From assembly GCA_026770025.1 (NCBI GenBank), contig JAMXDE010000034.1, forward strand, positions 558,001-622,000: 64,000 nt of DNA, in the 5' to 3' direction. Under the pieces are notes generated by a model. The model was not told the origin of the DNA and ran no database searches. It saw only the letters and a list, made by a program, of their open reading frames with translations. A program made the position numbers and the translations under genes. This document shows, piece after piece, positions 30,382-42,092 of the stretch. Numbering within the stretch: the first letter of the stretch is position 1; every line of letters starts with the position of its first letter. Source of the DNA: Craspedostauros australis (lineage: Eukaryota > Bacillariophyta > Bacillariophyceae > Mastogloiales > Achnanthaceae).

Positions 30382-31616
30382 GCAACAGTTGCCGCATGAG
30401 AAGCAGCTTGATGTCGACTCGCACATCCCCATTCGGTGTCTCCAACCCTTCCACAAGCTGTTCCCCTCCTGTGTTCATGGAGGTGAGGCTTTTCACACAG
30501 GGACAATCGTGTACCAAGGCTGATCGAGCAACCCGGACAGACTGGAGCAATGGTGCTTGCGATTGGATTGGTCTCCAAAGACGATGATTGAGTGTTGTGA
30601 GCGGCTGGTCCAGTTTGGCATCGTTGAGTTTGCTGGTGCTGGACAGTGTTGGACAGTGATGGATCTGTGCCATGGCTTGTTGCCATCATGTTTGTGTCCC
30701 ATGACCGGCATTGCTGTTCTTTCATGCAGCGTTCCTTTGTAGCTCAGTGTGCATCCCATTGGCCGGACTGCTGATGTTTCATGTGGCATCACCCTTGTGG
30801 GGCCCCTTTGGACATGGTTCTCGCAGCTGTACTTGTTTCAGTATTGCGGGTATTTCATGTCGCAACTCTTGCTTCTTCCCTTCTGAATGGATGCATCGAC
30901 AACTGTCCCCATTGTCAGCATTGCTGATGTCTTATGTGCCATCTCCTTGTGCAACCCTGAAAAATGTGTGGTATCCGATCTTGCCACCAAGTAGGTGGAC
31001 AGCCTGGTGGAGCTGGCAGCGATCGCGTCAAGCATGCATTGACGATCAGACCGAAGCCATGTGGGATCATGCCATCATCTTTGTCATCGGCCACATTTCG
31101 TCACGTTGACTGGAGGTATGAGATGCGCTAGCGAGAGCAAATGTGGAGTCATCTGCTTGTTTCGCTATCTTGCTGCTCTGTTGTCTCCTTTCAAAACGTG
31201 GTTGGCGATTATAATGCTCTTCCACCATCAAGATCTTGATGGTGCCATCCTGCTCTGGTTGTCGCCATCAAGATCCAAGGTTGGACTGAAATCTGTCACT
31301 TGCGTGGCAATGCCTTGGCTGAAGTCGTCCATACCATTGCTGGATGCATCCAACTCTTCCTCTGACAACGAACTGTCAATGGGGTCGGCTGATGGATTCA
31401 TGGTGTGCCCTGCTTTGTTCTGGACAGGTGCGTGATGGATAAGCGGCATCTTGAGAGGGACCATTGTGACTGATCATCATCCAAGGAAATGCCCCCAAAG
31501 TCGCTGCCATTGTCACCCCAGCCACCCTACATGTCTCCATCATCAAAGTTGTTGCCGCTGATGTTGATGTTGATATTGGCATTGCTGGAGCTGTTCGATG
31601 GGCCGAAGAAGCCCAT
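30382..31616 (-). pseudogene. 5' part of the decayed gene interrupted by copia element 1
   Basis: The minus strand begins with an ATG at 31616 (MGFFGPSNSSS...). The frame runs through Asn-rich sequence to GNNFDDGDM, hits one TAG, then continues in the same frame with GGWGDNGSDFGGISLDDD. Other coding-like pieces follow (DSSLSEEELDASSNGMDDF; repeated HxTSAxxxMGT units near 30720-30920), separated by frameshifts. At the insertion point an open frame can be followed across the empty site into the coiled-coil part at 22510. Linking the two halves into one gene is inference. No known domain. Confidence 0.4.
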
Positions 31617-32414
31617 CTTGCTTCGCCCGATCCGACCTGAATAGAGTATGGTGCACTGAAAGTGAGGAATGCTCAGCCGACACTGTGTCAAAGGACCGAA
31701 TGGAGAATTTATGACAGGAACACAGGGTGGAGAACATGTTCCCAATTGAATTCAATCTCTCTTCGCTTCATCAACTCTGCGTTGTTGTGCGTTGTTGTGT
31801 GTGGGTTCGTGGCATGGATCCATGCGCCGTGGCGTGCTCAGTGTCGTGGAGAGCTCAGTGTCGTGGACTGCTCAGTGTCGTGGAGAGCTCAGTATCGTAG
31901 ACTGCTCAGTGTCGCGGAGTGTGGTGCTGTCTTCTGTGGAGTTCTCTCAGAGTCTCTATGTTGGTGAGCGTGGACGAGGGGTCGTGCCGACCTCCATCCA
32001 CCCCAATCACACGATCTTCGTGATTTTTAGCGCAAGATCGTGTCATTGTGTCGTGGATGCCAGTTCGCATCAGATTTCTCGATCGGCAAAATGACCCGAA
32101 CAGTGGACTGAGCCATTCGCATTCTCGTTTCCGCCCAATCCAACTTCGCCGAATGGGTGCATTGGACAACACACAACAAGACGGGAAGAGAGCGCACAAC
32201 TTGAACAAGATCAACAATCCAGTATTCCAACATCCGAAGCTAGGGAGGCTACATGTAGCCACCATACTCTGCTCTACTTCATAGCTACTCAGCGTCAAAC
32301 GTTATCGCCATCATCATCAGCATCGTTATAGTAAGTGATGTTTTCTTGCATGGAGCACTTCACACCGCTCTACATTACTTCACCACTATGACCGACTTCA
32401 TGACCACCATCATC
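31617..32414. other. intergenic region with a 17-bp tandem repeat
   Basis: No supported gene; the only structure seen is the tandem repeat at 31834-31918. Confidence 0.4.
31834..31918. repeat. 17-bp tandem repeat, five copies
   Basis: Five exact-length units of GNGCTCAGTGTCGTGGA type, alternating between GAG and CTG at their first three bases. This suggests the array grew by doubling of a 34-bp pair. Confidence 0.85.
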
Positions 32415-33698
32415 TCACTCTTTGTTGATCACGTTTGTTCTGCTGCTGCTTGTTGCTTGTTCGTGATGGCGAGTCTGGCGTGAAGAGGAGCGTTGGTTTG
32501 ACGGCGCCGATGACGATAGCTTGCAGCGCAGGGGCTGCGTACCCATGGATCTGTTCGCCGAAGGCTCATCTTCCGTGCTGTCGTTCCACCATGCAACGCT
32601 CGGCTTCTTGCCTGGAGCACACAAACTGAGAGCAAGAAGAGCTGTCACCGTTGCGCGTGCCACTGCTGCTGGAGGTACTCGGCGTGTGTCCGAAGTTTCG
32701 GTTCGACGTCGCACGCTGATGCAACGGTGGAGGTGATTTTGGTGCGTCCAAGGGCGCGAAATCGTTCCTGGACGCCGAACGCAATCTACCAGATGTCGAA
32801 CGCGAGGTAAATTTGGAACGATGCGATCGACATCTAGCTGGAGTGATCTTGCAGCGACAGACGCGGCTGGATGAGCCGAGTTCTGTGATGATTGAGACGG
32901 TGAAAGCCGATCACTTTCGTTCCACTCGTTTGGTAGATCGATGTGGGCTCGCCTGCCGCTTGTCGACGAGCTGCTCATGATGCGGAAGATGCTGATGTTC
33001 AAGGAGGTTGGAGATTTCTGGTTGTCTAACACATGTTGCATTCGCGGCTTACATGGTAGTATCGTACATAGTCATAGCTATCTCGCTCATCCCTCAAGGG
33101 GATCGTTTCAAGCATGTCCAGCGATGACTGATTGAACGAATAGTCATCATCACAGGCTAATTCATTCATGTTGGCGGCATTGTTGCGGTGAGCTATTGTA
33201 GTTGTAAACAACAGTGTGCACTGTTTGGAGCTGCTTGAGGGTGACTCCATGACTCCCATGAGGATAGTGAAGACGGAGTCGACCAAGGAAGAGAGGGGGT
33301 GCCTCTGGAGGCTGTGGTGCCATCGGGACTGACAAGGGTGATCATTCCGTGAAGCACCAGAGTCCACCGAGCTGACGCTTGTTGCTCTCTTGCATCGTTC
33401 TTGGCCAATCATGCTGCTGCTGTTGGTGTTGCTCTTGTTTGTGATGTGCATGATATTCATTGATTTGCTGAGTTGCTTGCATCTGAGTTGTTGGTGATGC
33501 TGATGCAGATGCTGATTTGTGAGATGAGGACTGGCGGGAACGAAGAGATTTGAGGATCTCACACGATGAGGACGCCACAAGATGGATGGGATTCATTGCC
33601 AATGCTGAGAGTAGCATCCATATACATTTGAACACCCTGGCACGATCGTTTGGATGTTGCGCAGGCGTTCGCCACAAGAAATCGATCTTGTTTGGCAT
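32415..33698 (-). pseudogene. decayed Ser/Gln-rich protein gene
   Basis: Starting at an ATG at 33698 (MPNKIDFLWRTPAQHP), coding-like text runs in one frame to about 33342. It shifts to a second frame (VDSVFTILMGVMESPSSSS, DDDYSFNQSSLDMLETIPL) to 33026, then a third (MSSSSTSGRRAHIDLPNEW). Further switches occur within 32415-32950. The composition (Ser, Gln, His, Arg) is low-complexity. Multiple unspliced frame changes without good GT/AG borders point to decay. No family recognised. Confidence 0.4.
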
Positions 33699-34652
33699 CT
33701 TCAGGGACGTCGCAGGTTCTCAACTACAAAAGCACCTCCTGTTGTGGAGGGACCATTTTGTGTTGTTGCTGCAAGCATCTGTGGATGTTGGTGCTCTCAT
33801 CTATCGATGGCTCATGGGACAACCACTGTGGCAATATGAGTGATCGAATGCTGGAGTATCGGCATATGGAAACGGAGATCATCCCATCCCTCCATCATCA
33901 GGAACGCCGATGACTCGCTGGTCAAACTTGTTGGGAACAAGATCGTTCAATCCACCGCCTTTATGCTTCCTCGTAGTAGTACAACGCATATTCCAGGTGC
34001 AGTTCTCAGGCAACCATGTTGCCGATTGGACTCCTTGGGGGATACGCGTACATCGTGACGTGCGATGGTTGCAATTGAGATTGTGATCATCTTGATGCTC
34101 CCTCCATCGCATCATCGCTGTTGGCGTCATCATCACTTTCGTGGTTGTTTCGAGTTGACGATCAGAGATCTCATTTGAACGCCTTTCTGACGTGTCCTTC
34201 TCATGAAAGAAGCTAATAAAGTGCTTCATTGACACACAGAATTCGTGGAATTGGGAACATCTCTGCACGCGCAACAGTGGTGAAGCGAGAATCGACGATT
34301 CCCATTTGTGGTGTTCTCGCGTTCGCAACAGCGATCTTGTGGGGTGTGTCGTGTTCTGTTCCTTCTTCTCGTTGTTGTGTGCGCCAGTTCGTGGTCAGCA
34401 AAAGGAAGGATCCGCACTCTCCAGACAGCGCTGGTGCCCTCTCCCGAACCAGGGTGCGATCAAGAAGTGGACAAACAGAGAAACGAGGAGAGAAACGGGA
34501 GGACATTGAAACGAGGCAACCGCACACACCGCTCAACCCCACACTCCAACACATCAACAACAGACATGTCATGGGTAGCTCGAACTCCACACTTCCTCGA
34601 CAGTCAATCCAACGCCGATCGTCCAACATCACCCATCAACCATCCTCTCAAA
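33699..34652. other. region upstream of the first ankyrin/BTB gene
   Basis: No convincing gene. The last 250 bp resemble the flank of the second ankyrin/BTB gene (shared ACACCGCTCAAC/ACACCACTCAAC, ACACATCAACAACAG, TCCTCGACAG and CATCCTCTCAAA blocks), so the duplication includes the promoter-proximal region. Confidence 0.45.
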
Positions 34653-37304
34653 ATGCCGAGTGTTACGAACCAACAACTCATTAATGCTGTCAAGGCAGGT
34701 GACTTGTGGGTGTTGAAGGAATGGAAGAAGCAGAACAAGACGCAGAATGAAGGAGATGGTGTCAACTTCAAAACCAACGATGACTACACTCCCCTTCATC
34801 ACGCATGTGACAACGGCCACCTGGAGTGTGTCAAGTACCTCATCGAATCATGTGAGGCGAACATCAACTGCAAAAACAACAAAGACAACACTCCTCTTCA
34901 TCTGGCATGCTCCAACGGCCACCTGGAGTGTGTCAAGTACCTCATCGAATCATGTGAGGCTGACATCAACTGCAAAAACAACGATGGCAACACTCCTCTT
35001 CATCTGGCATGCTCCAACGGCCACCTGGAGTGTGTGAAGTACCTCATCGAATCATGTGAGGCGGACATCAACTGCAAAGACAACGATGGTTTTGCTCCCC
35101 TTCATCATGCATGCTACAACAGCCACCTGGAGTGTGCCAAGTACCTCATCGAATCATGTGAGGCGGACATCAACTGCAAAAACAACGATGGTGAGACTCC
35201 CCTTCATCATGCATGCTACGACGGGCACCTGGAGTGTGTCAAGTACCTCATCGAATCATGTGAGGCGAACACCAACTGCAAAGACAACGATGGTTGCACT
35301 CCCCTTCATCAGGCATGCTACAACGGCCACCTGGAGTGTGTCAAGTACCTCATCGAATCATGTGAGGCAGACATCAACTGCAAAGACAACAATGGTTCCA
35401 CTACCCTTCATCACGCATGCTACAACGGCCACCTGGAGTGTGTCAAGTACCTCATCGAATCATGTGAGGCGGACATCAATTGCAAAGACAACAATGGTTG
35501 GACTCCCCTCCATTCGACATGCTCCAACGGCCACCTGGAGTGTGTCAAGTACCTCATCAAATCATGTGAGGCGAACATCAACTGCAAAGACAACGATGGC
35601 GACATTCCCCTTCATCTGGCATGCTACAACGGCCAGCTGGAGTGTGTCAAGTACCTCATCGAATCATGTGAGGCGGACATCAACTGCAAAAACAACAATG
35701 GCAACATTCCCCTTCATCTGGCATGCTGGAACGGCCACCTGGAGTGTGTCAAGTACCTCATCGAATCATGCAAGCCTGACATCAACTGCAAAAACAACGA
35801 TGGCGACATTCCCCTTCATCACGCATGCTACAACGGGCACCTGGAGTGTGTCAAGTATCTCATCGAATCATGTGAGGCCAACATCAACTGCAAAACCAAC
35901 GATGGCAACATTCCCCTTCATTTGGCATGCAACAACGGCCAGCTGGAGTGTGTGAAGTACCTCATCGAATCATGTGAGGCGGACATCAACTGCAAAAACA
36001 ACAATGGTTCCACTCCCCTTCATCTGGCATGCTGCAACGGCCAGCTGGAGTGTGTTGCGTACCTCGTTGCATCAGCCAATGCCGATACCGATATTCAAAA
36101 CAACAACGACAAAACCCCCCTCAATTTGATCGATGCAAAACTTCAAATGAAGATGATAAACCGCCTCTATCATCTGAGTTACTGCAACCCACAGCTGCAG
36201 CAGGAGTTGAAAGAGAATGAGCAGGAGAATGAACAACTGAAACAGCAGTTGAAATGGAAGGAGGAAGAGAAGAAACAGAAGGAGGAAGAGAATGAACAAC
36301 TGAAACAGCAGTTGGAACAACAGTTGAAACAGGAGAAGGAAGAAATGCAACACATGCTCTCGAAAAGTCAACAGGAGAACAAACAACTGAAACAACAGCT
36401 GAAACAACATCTCAAGATCAGCATCGACCAAAATCGTCACGCTGCTTTTCGTACCGAGGCCATCGCAGACATTACCTTCCTGTGTGGACAAGGGGACGAA
36501 CAACAATCAATCAAAGCAAACTCCGGAGTCCTCAGGGTCACTGTTCCATCCATTCAGACACTGATCAACAAAGGAATCCAACATCAGCACACGAATGATG
36601 ACACCGAAGACGGCGCGGTCCCCATCGAAACAACCATCCCTCTCCCCAACCTTCAACCAAAACACGTCCGATATGTCCTCCAATGCATCTACACCGGTGA
36701 GATATCCTTCGATGACAGCGCTCATAATGACAACGCTGCTGCTCACGTCAGCGCTCACATCGACGCTCACTCCAACTCACACCACGATACAAATGCCTCT
36801 CACCAGCCAACTCCCACCCTCACTGGACAGGACGATCTGCAACAGCTCATCCTTGTGGCCAACGAGTTCGGCTTCTGGCGACTCAAGCTTGTTCTTGAAG
36901 CAGAGTTGACCCGCAAGCATCTCACAGAGGACAGCATGATAGATGTGTTGATATTCGCCGATCAACACAACTGTGTGGTGTTGAAGGATGCAGCAATGAG
37001 AATGGCAGCTGAAAATGAGAACAAATTGTTCAGTCATCCGGATTCCAAGCAGCTATTTCATCACCCTCACCTAATGGGAGTCATTCATGACCTCTGCCAT
37101 GGTAGAATGGAGAGTGACGGACTTGATGATGAGTACAGTGGCATGTCCATGATGGAGCTGTACAAGGTCATAGATGAGGACAAGGGTACAGAACAAGTGG
37201 ATTCATACATGGATTGGGCAACATTGGTGGACTTCGTCCGCTCTCTGAGTACCAAATCATCCATAGTGGTTGAGACGGACAGTGCTGCTGCAGAAGAGGA
37301 GTGA
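34653..37304 (+). CDS. ankyrin-repeat / coiled-coil / BTB protein, long form (13 repeats)
   Basis: 883 residues from the ATG at 34653; the frame is open further 5' but the paralogue at 51506 starts at the same MPSVTNQQLI. DNA 34779-36104 is thirteen head-to-tail 102-bp units, each a 34-residue ankyrin repeat (TPLHLAC...GHLECVKYLIESCEADINCKNN) with only a few changes between units, followed by a partial repeat. A Gln/Glu/Lys coiled coil follows (about 36195-36420), then a BTB/POZ domain (ADITFLCGQGDEQQSIKANS to YVLQCIYTGEIS). A BACK-like helical region (LILVANEFGFWRLKLVLEAEL) leads to an acidic C terminus. BTB proteins commonly dimerise and recruit Cullin-3; here the ankyrin array would select the client. 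That role is inferred from domain knowledge. Confidence 0.88.
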   Translation: MPSVTNQQLINAVKAGDLWVLKEWKKQNKTQNEGDGVNFKTNDDYTPLHHACDNGHLECVKYLIESCEANINCKNNKDNTPLHLACSNGHLECVKYLIESCEADINCKNNDGNTPLHLACSNGHLECVKYLIESCEADINCKDNDGFAPLHHACYNSHLECAKYLIESCEADINCKNNDGETPLHHACYDGHLECVKYLIESCEANTNCKDNDGCTPLHQACYNGHLECVKYLIESCEADINCKDNNGSTTLHHACYNGHLECVKYLIESCEADINCKDNNGWTPLHSTCSNGHLECVKYLIKSCEANINCKDNDGDIPLHLACYNGQLECVKYLIESCEADINCKNNNGNIPLHLACWNGHLECVKYLIESCKPDINCKNNDGDIPLHHACYNGHLECVKYLIESCEANINCKTNDGNIPLHLACNNGQLECVKYLIESCEADINCKNNNGSTPLHLACCNGQLECVAYLVASANADTDIQNNNDKTPLNLIDAKLQMKMINRLYHLSYCNPQLQQELKENEQENEQLKQQLKWKEEEKKQKEEENEQLKQQLEQQLKQEKEEMQHMLSKSQQENKQLKQQLKQHLKISIDQNRHAAFRTEAIADITFLCGQGDEQQSIKANSGVLRVTVPSIQTLINKGIQHQHTNDDTEDGAVPIETTIPLPNLQPKHVRYVLQCIYTGEISFDDSAHNDNAAAHVSAHIDAHSNSHHDTNASHQPTPTLTGQDDLQQLILVANEFGFWRLKLVLEAELTRKHLTEDSMIDVLIFADQHNCVVLKDAAMRMAAENENKLFSHPDSKQLFHHPHLMGVIHDLCHGRMESDGLDDEYSGMSMMELYKVIDEDKGTEQVDSYMDWATLVDFVRSLSTKSSIVVETDSAAAEEE
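34779..36104 (+). repeat. 102-bp coding repeat, 13 copies
   Basis: Each unit encodes one 34-residue ankyrin repeat; most units share long runs of identical DNA including synonymous positions. This implies recent amplification or gene conversion rather than protein-level constraint alone. Confidence 0.92.
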
Positions 37305-38828
37305 AGTGTCAGACCATTTCATACCATGCCATACCGTACCAGAAATCTTCCACAAGTGAACGCCTGGTGGAATTGAGTTGATTGATAAAAATAGTCGTCA
37401 GAATAGTCATTAGGATAGAATCTGTGTGAAAGGAGGTGGAGCAATTCGTAATCCATTCATTCAATGGTGCGTCCGGCATGCCTTCACCGTCGCCTTTGGT
37501 GATGTGCACAGCATGCTGCTCCATGCAGTCCCGTATCGTTCACAGCGCGGTCTGGCTGGGCCGCGAGATACGCATGATCTTCTGTGAATGAATTGCAGAT
37601 GATCCCGGTTGGCGTATGGCACGCTGCTGTGCATCATCATTTGCCAATGCGACATGATGAAGATGGTCCAGCCACCGCTGTCATCGTCGTGGTCGTCATT
37701 GCCGATCATCTGGTTTCCGCATTTGTTTGTTTCGTTGGTGTGGAAGGAGGTGCGTGGAAAACGATGGTAGACCCCGCTGGCGTCATGCATGGCTTGTAGA
37801 ACTCGAATCCAACGTGACAGAGCGGGATGTACTACGGCTGTCAGCTTGTTGGTGGTGGTGGTGCTGCAGTTCGTGCATGATGTCGCGCAGGGCACAAGCG
37901 CATGCCAACAGCTGCATGGTTTTCGATATGGCCGACAAAGATGACGAGCCATGGGAGAAGTTTCTGATGTCATTGCACACGATTTCAGTAATGGTGGATC
38001 CGGTGAGACAGTGCCTCTGTCTCATCGTTTGCGGTTTGTGGCGGAGATGCATCTCTTTGAGCATCGGTATGAACAGGCGTGGCTGGTTGTGGTTCGTGTT
38101 GTGGAAACTGAGGAACATTTCCAAACTGATGGCTCTGCAGGTCTCGGGAAAGTCGCTGCGTTTGATCTCACGGATGTACCTGTCCAACATGTGCTGAATC
38201 TCCGTTTCCGACAACGCATCGTACGTTTATGTGCGTGCGCGCGGCTGCTGATGACTTGAATCCAGACCGCACCATGGGCCATGACATGCCTTGCCATGAC
38301 TGTTGGTTCTGTTGTTGGCGCTGCGATTTCCCATGTCCCAAGCTCTCCTCTACTCCGGAGCAGTTGGTGTGATATCTTCCTTTCTGATGTTTCTGAGCGA
38401 TGTGGCACGTTGGAGATCGCTGTTCGTCGCCGCTTGCCATTCATCATCTGTATCAGCGTCATCATCATCGTCTCTTGCTCATGGTGGCCTTCGTTGATTC
38501 TGGTTGGCGTGCCATATTTTGCGCAGCTGCTTCCTGCTTGATTGATTGCTTCATTGCTTCATTTCATCATTGCTTGAGGTTCAACGTCTCAGTGTTGGCT
38601 GATACCTCCATCAATGCAAACATAGTCATACCGTTTCATCTCTTTCTTGGTCTCTCTCTCTTTCTCTTTGTGTTGATGTTGTTTGATGGATCCTGGGTGC
38701 AAAATCGAAGATTCGTTGGTTTGGGTGACATCAAGAATCGTTGGCGCGTTTGTTGAGTACTCGTCTGTCTGCCACCCGTTGTTCAATCAACCAATGACGC
38801 ACACAAACACTCACAACGAACATCACCA
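37305..38828. other. intergenic region with a weak minus-strand coding relic
   Basis: A minus frame at 38214-37783 has protein-like sequence (ETEIQHMLDRYIREIKRSDF, MLKEMHLRHKPQTM) but lacks an ATG and has a stop just upstream. It may be a relic exon. Nothing else supported. Confidence 0.3.
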
Positions 38829-41236
38829 ATGCGTTGTCTTCATTCGACGCAACTCTGTTTGACGATGGCGATGGTGATGGCAACCGCTCCAATGACACTG
38901 CATCCCTTCACATTGGTACCACCGACGCAAACACAAACACAAACAATCAGAAAAGATGATGAGTCATCGACATCCAAGAGGAACTGTGGGAAGGCTCGCC
39001 AGTTGCTCCGCACCTTGACCCACCCGTCATACGACTATGAGTATTGCTATGGAACCTTCCATGACAACGATCTACTCTGGGAGTTGCCACAGCCAAGCGT
39101 CCAGCCTGATAGATACTCTGTTCGAACCTTCGTCCAGCCCGTGCGGGCATGCGATCATGACGATCGAAGTTGCTGGAAGAGGACGGTGTCAGACTGATAG
39201 CGGAGAAGCAAACGGAGACCAAGCAACCGCAACAGGCCGACACGAAATCGAAGGCGGGCAAGCCCACCAGCGTCGCCAAAGAGGCCAAAGCAGCTGCAAA
39301 ATCAGGTCGTCGTGCGAGTGTCAGCACAGATGCACCAAGCAGTGCCAATAGAAGTACAGCCAAAGATGCGAAAGCTTTGGCTGTGAAACGATCACGTGCG
39401 AAGAGTCTGGAGATGCTCGACATGCAAGCTCACGAGATGTCATTCAGCTCCCTTGATCCCAGCAAGTTCATCAACAACGAATCGATGCCGGTGCCAAACA
39501 CCCCAGGTGGACTCAGCTTCGCCACAGCCCCAGCACTCGGCGCAACCCGCGAATGGAGCAGCCAAGACAAGACGAAGCTTGCCCAGAGTCGGAGACGCAG
39601 GCCAAGGACACAACCGAATTCCAACGGAACGACCAGCAGCGCCAAATCGAGGAGCAAGAGTTTGGAATTCTCGAATGACAGACACAACATGCCAGGCACA
39701 ATAGGCGCGATGAGCGCAGCCAGCACCCCGACTCTATCCCGGGTTGCGACAACGAAGAAGTCACGCAGCAAGCGCCTGGAGTGACTGTTCAATCTGCCAA
39801 GTCTCCACGACGACGATGGCAGCGTCGATGTTGCGACAAGTGTTGCTGCAACGAACGGTGGGAGAAGCTCCGCGGCTCATGTCACGCCTGGAGGTCGGAG
39901 CGCGGCATCTACACCAGCCCCCTTTCCCTTCAGCCACATACATGAATAGAGACAACAGTCTTGGTCGTTGAACAAGCGCAGGTCGACGTTGGAAAGCATC
40001 CTCAAGGCCAAACGATCATCATTACGTGAAGTGTCGTCAACCAATCCTCCCAAATCGAAGCAGCGGCCATCTCTCGAATCCCGACCATCGCAATTGGCCG
40101 ATCTTGCCTTGACCAAAGCATCCGCAACGGCATCATCATCATCATCATCATCATCGCTGTCATCATCACAGCCCAAATCCAAACTCAATCTTCAACAGTT
40201 CGAACGCGAACATGAACATGGAGGTGTCTCGGCCACAACCCCAAGCCCTATCCAGTCCTGGAGCCTTGAGTTTGGGAATCGAATTGCAATCGAGCAAGAA
40301 GGACCGGGTGATTCCTTCTCACAACAGATCTGCACGCAGTTCGTTGCGCCCAAGTGAAGACTCAAAGCAACGACCTTCACGCGGACGAAGCACGGGTGCT
40401 CTGCGCGATGAGAAGCGATCAAGGAAAGGATCTCCAAGGTGCTTGGCAATGGGTCCCGACGTCACCATTCCAGCAAAACAAGAGGCGTGTCATCACCATC
40501 GAGTTCATCATCGCCACGGCATCGGCGGAGAAGCGCACAACACACCAGTGGCACGCCGCACTCGATATCGTCAAGATCAAAGAATGTGGAGCATTCGCCA
40601 TCATTGCGTCATCGTCGTGACGGAGCAATTCACACTTCCTCTTCTGGAAGAAGCCGCTGCTCGCCATTGGCGTGGAGTCGTCGAAGCTCGTCCGACCGCG
40701 GCCGCAGAAGAACTGCGCAAGTATCGATGGACTCATCGCCATCATCGCGACGCCAATGAACATCTGGCAGTTCGGATGATATGAACGCAGCCTCACGTTC
40801 ACGCGAAACCAACTCAAATGCGCACTCCACCGGTACTGGTTTGCAACGGCGCAAGGGCTCACCTTCCCGAAGCATGACCGAGGAAGTTCGCGAAGACCAA
40901 ATCAACGTGGCCATAGCCAATCGACACCATGTGGCGAAGATCAGCGAAGGAGGTTCTCCGATGAACGATCACCATCGGCGCGACAACGAAACAGATCAAG
41001 AGGATATCGAAATTACAGCGTCGAACGGCATAGCAATGAGAGAGATGAAGATGGACGGCATTGCAACAAACATTCGTCATCACGCGGGGCCCTTCAATCA
41101 AATTGCCGTGGACGAAGCAGATCGTCAACTCGCGATGCTGTCTACCATGAGAAGCTGTCCGGCACAAAGCCACTGCAACTCACACCAAAGAAAGTGGTCA
41201 GGAACAAGAGCGCGTCTCAGTGCTGCCATCCCTTGA
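38829..41236 (+). pseudogene. decayed Ser/Arg/Lys-rich protein gene with in-frame stops
   Basis: An ATG at 38829 opens a frame that, after a shift near 39165 (reading RSKLLEED), continues in one frame to 41236. That frame is broken by TGA at 39782-39784, TAG at 39947-39949 and TGA at 40757-40759, and by a detour into another frame at about 40215-40430. Text on both sides of each stop has the same Ser/Lys/Arg-rich character (SRSKSLEF, KSRSKRLE, KRRSTLESILKAKRSS, SRSRETNSN), so these are nonsense mutations in one former gene of roughly 800 codons. A CATCAT microsatellite (40128-40165) encodes poly-Ser. No known domain. Programmed recoding is possible but less likely. Confidence 0.5.
40128..40165. 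repeat. (CAT)n microsatellite
   Basis: A run of ATC/CAT triplets encoding poly-Ser in the decayed gene. Confidence 0.85.
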
Positions 41237-41702
41237 TGAATGGTACCAAAACTCCCACCCGTGATGCATCACGACATGATGGGATGGAATGAGATGGATG
41301 GGCCGCTCCGTATTTGTATCATACTCATAGAGGTATGGTAGATCCACATCCCTGTATGTAATACACCTACGAATAAACTGTAATGCTCTGTTATATGTAG
41401 GATTGGAACAGTACCGCATACACTATATCTGCTTGTGCAATAGAACGCTGTGATGAAGTCACCAGATGTGTCAAGAGATTGAAGGGTTGGATACTGCTCC
41501 CACGCTGCCTCTGCCTTGTCTACGACTACTCGTGTGCGCCCTCTGTGGTATATACGCACACAAGGATGTTGCCGATGTCATTCACAAGCAGATTGGACGT
41601 CCGTGGTTCCATCCACACTCCGCCATCAGCATCATTGTTGGTTCGTTGCGCAGACAAAGGACGAATGGCAGCAGCATTATCACAAGCCGTGCGGTCGTCA
41701 CC
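41237..41702. other. intergenic spacer
   Basis: Nothing convincing seen between the decayed gene and the small Ser-rich frame. Confidence 0.35.
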
Positions 41703-42092
41703 ATGCCGCCGGATTCACACCCAGTGCACTCCACTCCAAGTCACACTGCCAAGAAGAATGAAAGCAACAGTGCCGATGCCAGCCGATCCAAGTTGCTGGA
41801 AGAGGCGATCTACGAAGAGCACATGGCGAACAAGGCAGAGAGAAATGGTGAGAAGCCGCGAGGAGCATGGTTGGTACGCGATTCCATCGACCGTCCCGCA
41901 TCGCGCTATTGTCCTCATCTCTCCATGAGTTGCACTCCCACCATTGCGCCCAAACTGCAGTTGAGACCCTCACCAAGTCCCAGGTGGAGCGATCACTCGC
42001 CGTTGGAGAAACAAATGCCAGGGTCACCATCCATTCCAATCTTCAAAGCGACCAGTGCCAGCGTGGCGGAAATACAAGAACCAACGAGGTAG
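41703..42092 (+). CDS. small Ser-rich hypothetical protein or gene fragment
   Basis: 129 residues from the ATG at 41703 (context CACCATGCC). The sequence is Ser/Pro/Lys-rich and includes ADASRSKLLEEAIYEEHM, which echoes RSKLLEED in the neighbouring decayed gene, so it may be a tandem paralogue or remnant. Similar coding text continues in another frame after the stop (to about 42200), shortly before the second copia insertion. Function unknown; it may not be expressed. Confidence 0.4.
   Translation: MPPDSHPVHSTPSHTAKKNESNSADASRSKLLEEAIYEEHMANKAERNGEKPRGAWLVRDSIDRPASRYCPHLSMSCTPTIAPKLQLRPSPSPRWSDHSPLEKQMPGSPSIPIFKATSASVAEIQEPTR

Noticed and set aside
35056..35955. long second open frame inside the ankyrin array
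   Set aside because: The 102-bp unit is a multiple of three, so a stop-free shifted frame is simply repeated; the sequence has no fold.
34779..36104. regular direct repeats that might suggest a CRISPR array
   Set aside because: No unique spacers; the units are contiguous coding ankyrin repeats in a eukaryotic gene.
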